A stretch of DNA of 64,000 nt from Phycisphaera mikurensis NBRC 102666 (GCA_945878575.1 CAMDUB010000002.1:1-64000), one strand, 5' to 3'; positions 16,185 to 26,329 are shown, counted from the first letter of the stretch. The notes: generated by a model not told the origin, from the sequence alone. Made by a program: numbers and translations.

Positions 16185-18731
16185 ATGAGGATTGCGCTTG
16201 GACATCTGCCTTGCCAGCTTGTGGCGCTCATTGCGGCCGTCGCGGTCAACACCGCACTGGACGCAGCAGCCGCTCCACCGACGCCCGCGCAAATCGAATT
16301 CTTTGAGACCAGCGTTCGCCCGCTCTTGGTGACGCACTGCGATCGGTGCCACTCCAGCTCAGCAACCAAGGTCAAGGGCGGGCTGCGGCTCGATTCGCTT
16401 GAGGGAATCCTGAAGGGTGGCGACACCGGACCAGCACTGGTGCCCGGCGACCCAGATCACAGCCTGCTCATCACCGCCATCCGTTACGGCAATCGGGATT
16501 TGGAGATGCCTCCGAAGTCGAAACTTCCGCCGGAAGCCATCAAGGTGCTTGAGCAATGGGTCAAGATGGGCGCGCCCCACCCCGATGCGCTGGTACCGGC
16601 TGGTCAGCCGATCGTGGTGTACAAGGTTGGTATTGATATTGCCAAGGGGCGGCAGTTCTGGTCATACGTTGCGCCGCGCAAGAGCGCACCGCCGTTAGTG
16701 AATGATGGCGCGTGGGTGTATTCACCCATTGATCAATTTGTGCTGGCGAAGGTGGAAGAAGCCGGGCTCCATCCGGCGCCCGACGCGGATCGACGCTCGT
16801 TGATTCGTCGCCTGACGTTTGACCTGGTCGGACTGCCACCGACACCTGAAGAAATCGATGCGTTTGAACGCGACCGTGCGCCCGACGCCTATGAGCGCTT
16901 GGTAGATCGCCTGTTGGCGTCACCACGCTTCGGCGAGCGATGGGGTCGGCACTGGCTTGACGTTGCGCGCTTTGGTGAGTCAAGCGGCAAGGAGTCCAAT
17001 GTCCTCTACCCGCACGCGTGGCGCTACCGCGACTATGTGATCGGAGCGTTCAACAAGGACAAGCCGTACGACCTGTTCCTGCGCGAGCAGATTGCCGGCG
17101 ACCTCATGCCTGCGGCCAACGACAATCAGCGCGCCGAGCAACTGATTGCTACGGGATACCTGGCCGTTGGAACCAAGGGTCATGACACCCGCGGCAAAGC
17201 GCAATTCACCTTCGACATGGTGGACGAGCAAATTGACGCGATCGGCCAAGGTTTACTGGCAACCACCATTGCCTGTGCAAGGTGCCACGACCATAAGTTT
17301 GATCCGATCCCGCAGCGCGATTACTACGCCGTTGCTGGAATTTTCATGTCAACCGCCACGGAATACGGCACCTACCGCGGGCAAGGCAACAACCATCCGT
17401 CCACGCTGATTGAGTTGCCAGCGAAAGCGGATATTCCCAATGGCGCCACTATGCCTGGACCAATTCGACGTACCGTGGAGGCGCAGTTAACGCGCGCCGG
17501 TGCCGACGCTGAACAAGCGACAGCGCTTATGGCCAAAGCGCGTGAGGCTCGTAAGCCGGGCAGCACCGTGAAACTCACCGCCGCTGAACAACAGCAACTG
17601 CAGCGCGCACGCACCGCCGATGGTCGCCAAGAAGCTGCCGCTGATTTGCTGGCCCGCTTTGACGAAAGTGGCAAGGCCACTGATGCCAATCGACTGGCGA
17701 TGGGCGCGCAAGAAGCGGAGAAGCCACAGAACGCTCGGTTGCTTTCCCGGGGTGAACTAGAGAAGCCGGGCGAAACCGTTCCGCGTGGGTACTTGCAAGT
17801 ACTCACGCAGGATGGAGACACCAAGATCAGCACCGGAAGCGGCCGTGATGTGTTGGCGCAATCGATCGGCAGCGCACGCAATCCGCTCACCGCGCGCGTG
17901 TGGGTCAATCGCGTGTGGCACCATGTCTTTGGAAAGCCGATCGTGCCGACGCCTGACAACTTTGGTGCCAGTGGCGTTCGACCCACGCATCCGGAGTTGC
18001 TTGACTGGCTTGCTGTTGACTTTATGGAGCATGGGTGGTCCACCAAGTCGATCGTGAAATCGTTGGTGATGACGCACACGTACCGCATGAGTTCTAAGGC
18101 GGATGCGAAGGCGATTGCCACCGACCCCGATGACAAACTGCTGTGGCGCATGCCCAAGCGACGCTTGGAAGCAGAGTCAATCCGCGATGCCATGTTGATG
18201 GCTGCCGGAACCCTGCAGCTCACGCCGCCAATTGGTTCGGCGGTGAACTACCTGGAGGGTGTTGACCGCAATCCGGTTGTTGCAGCGCAAGCCGACATTG
18301 ACCAACCAGTGCGATCGGTGTACTTGCCAGTGATGCGCGACCATGTGGATGAAATGCTGGACGTCTTTGACTTTGCAGAGCCCGCCTACGTTTCCGGCGA
18401 TCGTGACGAAACCAGCGTTCCAACGCAGGCGCTGTTCATGATGAATAGCGAGCGAGTCACCAAAGCTGCCAACACCATGGCGCGGCGATTGCTTGCTGAG
18501 CAGTCCACGGAGTCGGATCGCATTCAACGCGCGTTTGAATTGTGCGTTGGTCGCAAGCCCACCCAAACAGAAATCACTGCGGTGCGCAGCTTCTTCAAGG
18601 ACTTTGTGGCAGCGCAAAGTGGTAAGTCCGCACGACAAGCCAAGGGTGAAGCCAAGCGACTTGAAGAGTCTTCATGGTCGGCGTTCTGTCAGGCGTTGTT
18701 CCAGTCAGCTGAATTCCGGATGGTGGAGTAG
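16185..18731 (+). CDS. PSCyt1-DUF1549-DUF1553 protein
   Basis: 848 aa with a signal peptide. Residues about 35-125 form a Planctomycete cytochrome C domain (PSCyt1) with heme motif CDRCH and the MPPKSKLP distal region. DUF1549 follows (YSPIDQFVLAKVEEAGL, RRLTFDLVGLPPTPEEI, GERWGRHWLDVARFG, ACARCHDHKFDPI, a second CxxCH). DUF1553 is at the C-terminus (NPLTARVWVNRVWHHVFG, FGASGVRPTHPELLDWLA, HTYRMSS, ESIRDAML). These proteins are a hallmark of Planctomycetes and are normally paired with DUF1501 proteins, as here (10 bases downstream). A role in extracytoplasmic polymer degradation or redox chemistry is often proposed but not established. Confidence 0.92.
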   Translation: MRIALGHLPCQLVALIAAVAVNTALDAAAAPPTPAQIEFFETSVRPLLVTHCDRCHSSSATKVKGGLRLDSLEGILKGGDTGPALVPGDPDHSLLITAIRYGNRDLEMPPKSKLPPEAIKVLEQWVKMGAPHPDALVPAGQPIVVYKVGIDIAKGRQFWSYVAPRKSAPPLVNDGAWVYSPIDQFVLAKVEEAGLHPAPDADRRSLIRRLTFDLVGLPPTPEEIDAFERDRAPDAYERLVDRLLASPRFGERWGRHWLDVARFGESSGKESNVLYPHAWRYRDYVIGAFNKDKPYDLFLREQIAGDLMPAANDNQRAEQLIATGYLAVGTKGHDTRGKAQFTFDMVDEQIDAIGQGLLATTIACARCHDHKFDPIPQRDYYAVAGIFMSTATEYGTYRGQGNNHPSTLIELPAKADIPNGATMPGPIRRTVEAQLTRAGADAEQATALMAKAREARKPGSTVKLTAAEQQQLQRARTADGRQEAAADLLARFDESGKATDANRLAMGAQEAEKPQNARLLSRGELEKPGETVPRGYLQVLTQDGDTKISTGSGRDVLAQSIGSARNPLTARVWVNRVWHHVFGKPIVPTPDNFGASGVRPTHPELLDWLAVDFMEHGWSTKSIVKSLVMTHTYRMSSKADAKAIATDPDDKLLWRMPKRRLEAESIRDAMLMAAGTLQLTPPIGSAVNYLEGVDRNPVVAAQADIDQPVRSVYLPVMRDHVDEMLDVFDFAEPAYVSGDRDETSVPTQALFMMNSERVTKAANTMARRLLAEQSTESDRIQRAFELCVGRKPTQTEITAVRSFFKDFVAAQSGKSARQAKGEAKRLEESSWSAFCQALFQSAEFRMVE

Positions 18732-18741
18732 GAGCACTCAC

Positions 18742-20172
18742 ATGGATCTCTGCAACAATCGCATTCTCACCTCAACACGCCGCGAAGCACTGCGCGCCCT
18801 CTCCTGTGGCTTTGGCTTGCTGGCGTTTGCTGGCATGTCCGCACAGGCGGCGGGTGCCCCGCGGCTCTTTGGAGCTGGTGATGAAGAGGACAGCAACCCG
18901 CTCGCGCCCAAGGCTCCGCACCATCCTGTGAAGGCCAAGCGAGTGATCTTCTTGTGCATGTCGGGCGGACCGTCCCATGTGGATACCTTTGATTACAAGC
19001 CGCAACTCATCACTGACAACGGCAAGAGCCTTGGTGGCACGCGTGCAGGCGCCCAGTTGCTAGCCAGCCCGTTCAAGTTCAATCAACATGGCAAGAGTGG
19101 CCTGTGGATCAGTGACCTGATGCCCGAGACCGCCAAGCACGCCGACAGCATGTGCTTGTTGCGCGGCATGAATACGGCGGTGCCTGCACATGCCCAGGCA
19201 TCGGTGTTGATGCATACCGGCAGCTTCCAGTTTGTCCGGCCATCATTCGGTGCGTGGACCCTGTACGGGTTGGGTACTGTCAATCAGAATCTGCCGGGCT
19301 TCATCACGCTTAATCCGCCGTCTGGAAACGGGGGCGCACAGAACTACGGCTCGGGCTTCTTGCCTGCCGTGTATCAAGGAACACGCGTTGGAATGGAACG
19401 CACCGCGCGCCGCAACGGTGGCGATGGCGGTATGCCCAACCTGCGCAACAGTTCGCTCACCACCGCTGCGCAGCGCGAGCAACTTGACTTAGTGCAGCGC
19501 CTGAACAAGGAGCGACTCAAGCGCGACAAGTCCGATGACCAGATTGAAGGCGTGATCGAGAGCTACGAACTAGCGTTCCGCATGCAAGCTGAAATGCCAG
19601 ACCTCATGGACATCTCTGATGAGAAGCCCAAGACGCTGGAGATGTATGGCATCGGCGCGGGTAACGGCAATGATGACTTTGCGCGACAGTGCTTACTGGC
19701 ACGCCGCTTTGCTGAGAAGGGAGTTCGATTTATTGAGGTGAATCACGGCGGTTGGGACACCCACCGCAACCTGAAGGCAGACCTACAGAAGCAGGCCGGA
19801 CAGATTGATCGCCCCATTGCGGCACTGCTTGCCGATCTCAAGCAACGCAAGATGTTGGACGACACGTTGGTGGTATGGGGCGGCGAATTTGGTCGCACTC
19901 CCTATGCGCAGAACGCTGACGGGCGCGATCACAACAGTAAGGGCTTCACCATGTGGGCGGCAGGCGGCGGCGTCAAGGGCGGCACCAGTTACGGTGCGAC
20001 CGACGAGCACGGGATTGAGGCAGTGGATGGCAAGATGGATATCCATGACTGGCACGCCACCCTGCTTGCGCTCATGGGTATGGACCATGAACGACTCACT
20101 TACCGCTGGGCCGGGCGCGATTTCCGCCTGACGGATGTCAAGGGAAACGTGCATTCAGGGATCATTGCCTAG
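18742..20172 (+). CDS. DUF1501 protein with Tat-type signal
   Basis: The track ORF begins inside the previous gene; ATG 18742, preceded by GGAG, gives 476 aa. The N-terminus has a twin-arginine-like signal (TSTRREALRALSCGFGLLAFAGM). Family motifs are VIFLCMSGGPSHVDTFDYKP, NGHGKSG-like FNQHGKSGLWISDLMP, LLRGMNT, FIEVNHGGWDTH, LVVWGGEFGRTPYAQ, GRDHNSKGFTMW and MDIHDWHATLLALMG. DUF1501 is related to the alkaline phosphatase/sulfatase superfamily and probably binds a metal. It forms an operon with the upstream PSCyt1 gene, the standard planctomycete pair. Confidence 0.92.
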   Translation: MDLCNNRILTSTRREALRALSCGFGLLAFAGMSAQAAGAPRLFGAGDEEDSNPLAPKAPHHPVKAKRVIFLCMSGGPSHVDTFDYKPQLITDNGKSLGGTRAGAQLLASPFKFNQHGKSGLWISDLMPETAKHADSMCLLRGMNTAVPAHAQASVLMHTGSFQFVRPSFGAWTLYGLGTVNQNLPGFITLNPPSGNGGAQNYGSGFLPAVYQGTRVGMERTARRNGGDGGMPNLRNSSLTTAAQREQLDLVQRLNKERLKRDKSDDQIEGVIESYELAFRMQAEMPDLMDISDEKPKTLEMYGIGAGNGNDDFARQCLLARRFAEKGVRFIEVNHGGWDTHRNLKADLQKQAGQIDRPIAALLADLKQRKMLDDTLVVWGGEFGRTPYAQNADGRDHNSKGFTMWAAGGGVKGGTSYGATDEHGIEAVDGKMDIHDWHATLLALMGMDHERLTYRWAGRDFRLTDVKGNVHSGIIA

Positions 20173-20256
20173 CGGTCCCAATGTGCTTCACTGAGGGCTC
20201 GCTGAGCAGGCTGGAGGCGTGCGCGACGGCTCGATTTGTGGGATCCTTGAATCACT

Positions 20257-21795
20257 ATGGACCCCGCCGCACTCCCTGAGCCAACTTCCATACTTGACAT
20301 CATTGCCATGGTCGGATTTCCGTACATGGCGTTGGTCAGCATTCGCCTGTTTCGCGCACCAGGTGGTGATCTTGCTGGCTTAGGCATGTCCATGGCATTG
20401 GCCGCGGTCTTGGGCTTCCTGACGTGGCTTGAAGTTGACTTTGCAATTCCGCTCACCGTGAATGCAACCGATGGCGCCGGATACGCCAAGGTGGAAATTC
20501 CGTTGATGCGCACGCTTGCAGAATTTGCGGCGGCGTCAGTATTGGCCGGACTCTTCGTGCGCTGCCTGGATGCATGGCGCGTGGCGCGCGATAACGAGGC
20601 GTTGCTGCGCTTCCAACGCACCGCGCTGTGGGTCATCATCATGCTGATTGCCGGCGTGGTGATTTATGAAGTGCACTTTGCCACCACCTTGCCCATGCGC
20701 ACGGCGATTCTTTCCATCGGTGGTGCATCGGTATTCATTATTGGATTGGCCATGCAGTCCACGCTTGGCAATATGTTTGCGGGCTACGGGTTGCAGTCGT
20801 CGCGCGTCTTCCGAAAGGGCGACACCGTCCAACTGGGGCACGGCGGTGCCGTTGGAACCGTGTTTGACAGCACCCTTGCTACCACCCGCATCATCACTCG
20901 TGATGGCGAAATGTTGGTGCTGCCGAACAGCGCGGTACTGACCAAGGACTTCATGAACCTTGATCAGCCGAATTCTCATCTGCGGCAATCGATCAAGATA
21001 GGCATCTCTTATGAAGTACCACCAGCTGTGTTTAAAGACATTGCTATGAAGGTGCTACTGAGTGAAGCAAATGTGCTGCGCACGCCAGCACCCGCGGTGT
21101 GGCTAGCAGACTTTGGGGACTCGGCGGTGCAATACGACCTGCGGTTCTGGGTCGATGGATTTGATGTCCGCGATGCAACGCTCGACCAAGTACGTACTCG
21201 CCTTTGGTACGCGGTGGCCGACGCTGGTATTGAGATTCCGTTCCCCATCCGGACGATTCGCATGGCTTCCACCGACGAGGATGCAAAGCGCGCCGCTGCC
21301 ACGCGCCAACGGATCGAGCACGCCGAACATGGACTTCTCGCCTGCTCGCTCTTTGATGAAGGCAGCATCACCGCCTTGGAACGCAAGGAACTGGCGCGCG
21401 CTACCTCAGACAAGGCATACCTTCCTGGAGCTATGGTGATTCGCCGCGGAGACGTCTGCGACGCCATGTTCGTGGTGGTCAGCGGCGCTTGCCACCTGAA
21501 CCTACCGTCCGGGGAACGAATCAACTTTGAGCCGGGCGCCCACTTTGGGGAGATAGCACTCATCACCCAGGCGGCACGAAGCGCTGATGTCTTTGCTTCT
21601 GAGTCGGGGACAGTGCTCCTACAACTTCCACGAGCAAGCGTCATGCCAATTCTGCAAAGACGTCCGGAATTCATGGCGAGAATGCAATCGATCGCCGACG
21701 ATCGGCGCGACCCGACCCGCATTGGTCCAAAGAAACAGCGCGGCCGCGCGCATCACCTGGTGCGGCGTGTGTTGTCAATGATGCGGCCAATTTGA
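20257..21795 (+). CDS. MscS-type channel fused to a cyclic nucleotide-binding domain
   Basis: 512 aa. Four to five N-terminal membrane helices lead into the MscS pore and beta domain (FIIGLAMQSTLGNMFAGYGLQ, FRKGDTVQLG, GAVGTVFDSTLATTRIITRDG, LVLPNSAVL, IEIPFPIRTIRM). From about residue 365 a cNMP-binding domain follows (ACSLFDEG, LPGAMVIRRGDVCDAMFVVV, FEPGAHFGEIALITQAARSADVFA). The FGEIAL..RSA pattern matches the phosphate-binding cassette. This is the architecture of bacterial cyclic-nucleotide-gated MscS homologues (bCNG), which usually have lost strong tension gating. Ligand cAMP or cGMP is not determined. Confidence 0.88.
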   Translation: MDPAALPEPTSILDIIAMVGFPYMALVSIRLFRAPGGDLAGLGMSMALAAVLGFLTWLEVDFAIPLTVNATDGAGYAKVEIPLMRTLAEFAAASVLAGLFVRCLDAWRVARDNEALLRFQRTALWVIIMLIAGVVIYEVHFATTLPMRTAILSIGGASVFIIGLAMQSTLGNMFAGYGLQSSRVFRKGDTVQLGHGGAVGTVFDSTLATTRIITRDGEMLVLPNSAVLTKDFMNLDQPNSHLRQSIKIGISYEVPPAVFKDIAMKVLLSEANVLRTPAPAVWLADFGDSAVQYDLRFWVDGFDVRDATLDQVRTRLWYAVADAGIEIPFPIRTIRMASTDEDAKRAAATRQRIEHAEHGLLACSLFDEGSITALERKELARATSDKAYLPGAMVIRRGDVCDAMFVVVSGACHLNLPSGERINFEPGAHFGEIALITQAARSADVFASESGTVLLQLPRASVMPILQRRPEFMARMQSIADDRRDPTRIGPKKQRGRAHHLVRRVLSMMRPI

Positions 21796-21842
21796 CGCTG
21801 GCACATCAACCGTATCTACACGTTGGCGGGGTAGACTCCGGC

Positions 21843-23141
21843 ATGCAGATTTCCAGCGAGATCCCCACTGCCACGGCCGCCGATCTTCAACCGATCGGCA
21901 GCGAAGACCAACCAGCGGCCGTCCTGCGCGTGGTCAGTGCGCTTGGTGGCATTGCACAAACCAAGCGAGCCAACGGGCGCATGGGAAATGTGCTAGTCAC
22001 GGAGCCAACGCTGATCCGACAAGTCTTGGTGCGCGGATCGATGGACGAGGACCTTGGCCTCATTCGTAACTTTGCACTGCGCACAGCTGCACCGCATGGG
22101 CTCATCTCGCTCACGGGTCCGGAACATCGCAAGGTGCGCGTGGCCATGGCGCCCTGCTTCCGCGGCAACGGACTTGCACCGCTTGAAGAGGCACTGGAGC
22201 GACGGCTGCTCTCCGGTCTTGATTCATGGCCGACTGGGGACCCGGTGGTCGCATCCAAGTTGACGCTGGACCTTCTGACCAAAGTCTTCATGGAATGGGT
22301 GCTTGGACCGCTTGAACCCGTGCGCGAAGCGGAACTCTGCAGCGCGGAGCAGGCACTCTTAGAAGTGTTCCACCATGCCATCCCCGATCTCAACCAACTG
22401 TGGCCATCAGCTGATGCAGAAGGACCAATCTCCTTTGACCAAATGGTCAATCGCTTCTTCACGCTGCGCACACTGATCTCTGACACCATTGAGCGCGGAC
22501 CAAAGGGTATGGCTGGCCAACTGGACCAGATGCTTCCCCCACAAGGCGAAGGGCTACCGCGCAGTGCACAACTCACCGATCATGCCATCCACTTACTGCT
22601 GGCTGGATTGGACACGGTGTCACAAACTGCGGGTTTACTCCTGCACCACGTGGGTCAGAATCCCGAGATCGGCGATGCCATTGCTGACGAAGCCGGGGCG
22701 ACTGGCGAGCCGGTGTTCACCGAAGCGTGCATTAAAGAAATCCTGCGCCTCTATGCGGGAGTACCGGTTGCCGTGCGTGTCACTGGCGCGCCGGTTGAAG
22801 TGAGCGGTCACATCATTCCCGCCCATCGACCACTGATGGCGTTCCTGATCTGCATGCAGCGCGATGCACGTTTCTTTGATCGCCCACTGGAATTTGTGCC
22901 AGAGCGTTGGCTTGAAGGGACCACTATGCGCATGGATCCGACGGCGTACATGCCATTCGGTGCCGGACCGCACATCTGTATTGGTGAGATGGCTGCCAAA
23001 CTGATCCTGCGACGGCTGCTTCCAGCGGTGTGCGCGCGTTATCGCGTGACCGCCCAGACGCCCGGGCTTGTTCCTGTACTTGTTCGAATTGTGGCGCTGC
23101 CGATGCGTGCCCCAAAGATCACTCTTACTCGCCGCGCGTGA
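21843..23141 (+). CDS. Cytochrome P450
   Basis: 432 aa from ATG 21843; the track's TTG at 21792 overlaps the upstream stop and is less likely. P450 landmarks are present: I-helix LLLAGLDTVSQT, K-helix ExxR in KEILRLY, the PERW region (FVPERWLEG) and the heme loop FGAGPHICIG with the axial Cys. It has no membrane anchor and no fused reductase, so it is a soluble class I-type enzyme that needs ferredoxin partners encoded elsewhere. The substrate is unknown. Confidence 0.9.
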   Translation: MQISSEIPTATAADLQPIGSEDQPAAVLRVVSALGGIAQTKRANGRMGNVLVTEPTLIRQVLVRGSMDEDLGLIRNFALRTAAPHGLISLTGPEHRKVRVAMAPCFRGNGLAPLEEALERRLLSGLDSWPTGDPVVASKLTLDLLTKVFMEWVLGPLEPVREAELCSAEQALLEVFHHAIPDLNQLWPSADAEGPISFDQMVNRFFTLRTLISDTIERGPKGMAGQLDQMLPPQGEGLPRSAQLTDHAIHLLLAGLDTVSQTAGLLLHHVGQNPEIGDAIADEAGATGEPVFTEACIKEILRLYAGVPVAVRVTGAPVEVSGHIIPAHRPLMAFLICMQRDARFFDRPLEFVPERWLEGTTMRMDPTAYMPFGAGPHICIGEMAAKLILRRLLPAVCARYRVTAQTPGLVPVLVRIVALPMRAPKITLTRRA

Positions 23142-23162
23142 TGCGCCCTCTGAGGATTTCCG

Positions 23163-24236
23163 ATGCCTGTGTTCGCTACTGCCGCCCTGCTTCTTGCATT
23201 CAGTAACGTTGGTCTCACCGCCTCAGCACCCGTCTTTGATCACGTCATTGTGATCAGCGTGGACGGCTTGCGTCCGGATGTGATCGATGGTCCAGAAGAC
23301 GGCGCCCTGCCGGGCTTCTCCCGCCTGAAACGCGGGCCACACACCCTGCAGGCACGCACCGATGCCACCATGACGGTGACGCTTCCAAATCACGTCTCCA
23401 TGGCAACCAGCCGCCCAGTTGCTGGGCCCAACGGGCACGGATGGACGGAGAACATTGACCCGCCTGCAGCACGCCACGGCGGCACGTTATGCAAGAAACA
23501 CGGTTCGTACGTCACCAGCATGTTTGACGTGGCACACAACCGGGGCGTGACGACCGCCATCATTGCCACCAAGAGCAAATTTTCGATCTTGGTGCAGAGT
23601 TTTGACGACGCAGAGGGCGAAATGGATCGCGATGGCAACGATGACGGCAAGGGGAAAGTGGACCTCTTTGCCATCACTCGCACGTCACGTATGGCACGAG
23701 ATCATTCCACGGGATGGCTTGCCTTACACCCGAAACGATCGCTGCTCTTTGTGCATTTCGCTGCGCCGGATGGGGCAGGTCATGAATTCGAGTGGGACAC
23801 CGCCATGGGTTCACCATACCGGGCGGCGGTGAAGGAAGTTGATACGGAGATCGCCGCACTGATGACCATGATTGACGCCGATCCCGCACTGCGCGGCCGC
23901 GTGGCAATCATTCTCACTGCCGACCATGGCGGCGGCGTTCCCGCAAAGACGCACACGGAATGGACTGCGCCAGAGAACTTCAATGTTCCATTACTGATTT
24001 GGCTTGGATCTGATACCGCAGCAACGGAGCTCATTGCACTCAACAGCGATCGACGCGCAGTGGTGCCCTCCACCACCTATGTTGGCGACGACGCCGTCCC
24101 GCAGCCGATTCGGACTGCGGAGGTAGGAAATCTCGCTCTGCAATTACTGGGTCTTCCTGCAATTCCTGGCTCAGTGGCCAACGCGCAGCAGGACTTGCTA
24201 CTCATCGAGCCACCAGCACCCAAGGCGACGCAATGA
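23163..24236 (+). CDS. Secreted type I phosphodiesterase/nucleotide pyrophosphatase-family protein
   Basis: 357 aa with signal peptide and GAGG upstream. Alkaline-phosphatase-superfamily motifs: VIVISVDGLRPDVID (metal Asp), the nucleophile region TMTVTLPNHVSMA (Thr before PNH), HFAAPDGAGHEFEW and ILTADHGGG. An acidic insertion (DRDGNDDGKGKVD) resembles a calcium-binding loop. It probably hydrolyses phosphodiester or phosphate ester bonds outside the cytoplasm; substrate unknown. Same direction as P450 and M48 genes, short gaps. Confidence 0.85.
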   Translation: MPVFATAALLLAFSNVGLTASAPVFDHVIVISVDGLRPDVIDGPEDGALPGFSRLKRGPHTLQARTDATMTVTLPNHVSMATSRPVAGPNGHGWTENIDPPAARHGGTLCKKHGSYVTSMFDVAHNRGVTTAIIATKSKFSILVQSFDDAEGEMDRDGNDDGKGKVDLFAITRTSRMARDHSTGWLALHPKRSLLFVHFAAPDGAGHEFEWDTAMGSPYRAAVKEVDTEIAALMTMIDADPALRGRVAIILTADHGGGVPAKTHTEWTAPENFNVPLLIWLGSDTAATELIALNSDRRAVVPSTTYVGDDAVPQPIRTAEVGNLALQLLGLPAIPGSVANAQQDLLLIEPPAPKATQ

Positions 24237-24290
24237 CGGAAGCAGGTCGGTCGATCTGCCCAATGCACACCCGCTAACTATCATCAAGAC

Positions 24291-25136
24291 ATGCGCTGCA
24301 GAATCCGATCACTCCTCCGCGCCACCCCCATCGCCTGCATCGCCGTGGTGGTTGCCTGCAACACGGTGAGTGGTACGCGTCGCAGCCAACTGAATGTTCT
24401 TTCACCAAGCGAAGAACGCCAGCTCGGCGACGAGGCGTATCAAGAGCTCCTTTCTGAGGACGGCGTCAAGAAAGTGACTTCCGGTCCAGACTATGACCGG
24501 GTTCAGCGTGTTGCCACTCGTATTGAGGACGCTTCGGAACGCCTGCATCGCAACGCGGTCAAGGACTTTGAGTGGCAATGGACGGTCATTGATGACCCAG
24601 CCACTGTGAACGCATGGGCATTGCCGGGTGGCAAGTCGGCCGTCTATACGGGCCTTCTGCAGATGGCGAAGTCCGATGACGAACTGGCCGTGGTCATGGG
24701 ACATGAGGCATCTCATGCCATTGCCCGTCACGCCGGCGAGCGCATCTCCGGCAATGTGATTATCCAGGGCGCCATGCAGGGCACCGCCGTGGCACTCGGT
24801 GACATGAACCCGACGGCGCAACAAGCGACTATGGCTGCCTTGGGGCTTGGTTCCAACGTGGGTGTACTGCTCCCATGGAGCCGACTGCAGGAATCCGAAG
24901 CTGACAACCTCGGCTTGATGATCGCCGCCGATGCTGGCTACGACCCGCGCTCGGCTATCACGTTGTGGAGGCGCATGTCAGAGAAATCCGGTGCCCCACC
25001 AGAGTTTCTCTCCACGCATCCCAGCGATGACACGCGCATTGCTCGCCTGAACAAGATCATGCCCAAGGCCATGCGACTCTATGAAGCCGCTCTCGCCCGC
25101 GACGGCGGCGCACCGGCAAGCCAAATGACGCCCTAA
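24291..25136 (+). CDS. M48-family metalloprotease lipoprotein
   Basis: 281 aa. Lipoprotein signal with lipobox VVAC. Zinc protease motif VMGHEASHAIARH (HExxH), third ligand in the ESEADNLGL helix, and the conserved ERQLGDEAY and NAWALPGGKSAVYTGLL regions. This matches the single-domain M48 proteases related to the BepA/LoiP group, active in the outer membrane or periplasm. Its stop codon overlaps the stop of the convergent aminotransferase gene. Confidence 0.9.
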   Translation: MRCRIRSLLRATPIACIAVVVACNTVSGTRRSQLNVLSPSEERQLGDEAYQELLSEDGVKKVTSGPDYDRVQRVATRIEDASERLHRNAVKDFEWQWTVIDDPATVNAWALPGGKSAVYTGLLQMAKSDDELAVVMGHEASHAIARHAGERISGNVIIQGAMQGTAVALGDMNPTAQQATMAALGLGSNVGVLLPWSRLQESEADNLGLMIAADAGYDPRSAITLWRRMSEKSGAPPEFLSTHPSDDTRIARLNKIMPKAMRLYEAALARDGGAPASQMTP

Positions 25137-26329
25137 GAACGCGCGCTGAGTGAACGCAGTCGAATGCCTGCATCACGAATCGTTTCGTCAGTCTTGCAGA
25201 ACGCAAAGCGCACCAACCGGCAGGCGTCCGCATCCTTGGTCCCATCAGCCTGCGGTGCATAGAAGGCACTGCAGGGAATACATGCCACGCCAACTTTCTC
25301 CACTAAGTGCATGGCGAACGCAAAGTCGTTGGGAAATCCAAACCGTTCGTGCTCCGCAACCACGAAGTACGAGCCATCTGGAACATAGGGATCGAACCCG
25401 GCACCACGCAGCACCGTCAGCATGGCATCCCGGCGCGTCAGGTAATCGGCACGCAGCGCTTCGTAGTACGAACGCGGTGCTTGCAATGCATCAATCGCGG
25501 CGCGCTGCAGTGGAGTGGCGCTGCAGAATGTCAGGAATTGATGCGCGGCACGAATGCCGGCGGTGAGGTTCGGAGGCGCGATCGTCCAACCAATTTTCCA
25601 ACCGGTCAGACTAAAGGTCTTGCCAAGGCTTGACATCACCACGGTGCGCTCGCGCATCCCTGGCAACGTGGCAATAGAAACTGGCGGCTCTCCGTACCAA
25701 ATCTCCTCGTACACCTCGTCGGAGAACACCAAGCAGTCGGCGGCCCGTGCTACCGCGGCGATTCCTTCCAGCTCGGAGCGCGTCAGTACTCGACCAAGCG
25801 GGTTATGCGGGCTATTGATCAAAATCGCCTTGGTTTGTGGGCCAACCACGCGGCGGAGTTCGTCAATCGGAAATGCAAACTCCGGCGCGCGCAAACGGAT
25901 GGCGCGAACGATTCCACCTGCCATTGCCACACATGCCGCGTACGAGTCATAAAACGGCTCCACCAACACCACTTCGTCACCCGGATTGATGAGTCCAAGC
26001 ATGACGGCCGCAATGGCCTCGGTGCAACCACTGGTGACGGTGACCTCCGCATCCGGTGCCACTTCAATCCCGCTAGTGGCCCGAAATCGAGCCGCTACTG
26101 CCGCGTTCAATTCCGGCACGCCAAAGGTCCGCGCGTATTGGCCAAATCCATCCTTGATCGCACGCATGCCGGCATCCTTGACGAATTGCGGTCCATCAAA
26201 GTTTGGGAAGCCCTGCCCCAGATTCACTGCACCATGTTGCGCGGCGAGTCTTGAAATGGTGGCGAACACGCTCTCCCCAAAGGGCTGCAGGCGAGCTGAT
26301 GTTGCAAAGTTGCGTGGTGTGGTTTGCAT
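25133..26329 (-). CDS. PLP-dependent class I aminotransferase (methionine/kynurenine type)
   Basis: 398 aa, full length. Fold-type I features: VNLGQGFPNFDGP, GQYARTFGVPELNAAVA, TSGCTEAIAAVMLG, NSPHNPLGRVL, VFSDEVYEEIWYG and the PLP-lysine motif SSLGKTFSLTGWKIGW. The sequence style is that of YbdL/kynurenine-glutamine transaminases, which act on methionine or aromatic amino acids. The exact substrate cannot be told. It is the last gene of a minus-strand group with the MscS and deacetylase genes (30-base gap). Confidence 0.88.
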   Translation of the reverse strand: MQTTPRNFATSARLQPFGESVFATISRLAAQHGAVNLGQGFPNFDGPQFVKDAGMRAIKDGFGQYARTFGVPELNAAVAARFRATSGIEVAPDAEVTVTSGCTEAIAAVMLGLINPGDEVVLVEPFYDSYAACVAMAGGIVRAIRLRAPEFAFPIDELRRVVGPQTKAILINSPHNPLGRVLTRSELEGIAAVARAADCLVFSDEVYEEIWYGEPPVSIATLPGMRERTVVMSSLGKTFSLTGWKIGWTIAPPNLTAGIRAAHQFLTFCSATPLQRAAIDALQAPRSYYEALRADYLTRRDAMLTVLRGAGFDPYVPDGSYFVVAEHERFGFPNDFAFAMHLVEKVGVACIPCSAFYAPQADGTKDADACRLVRFAFCKTDETIRDAGIRLRSLSARS

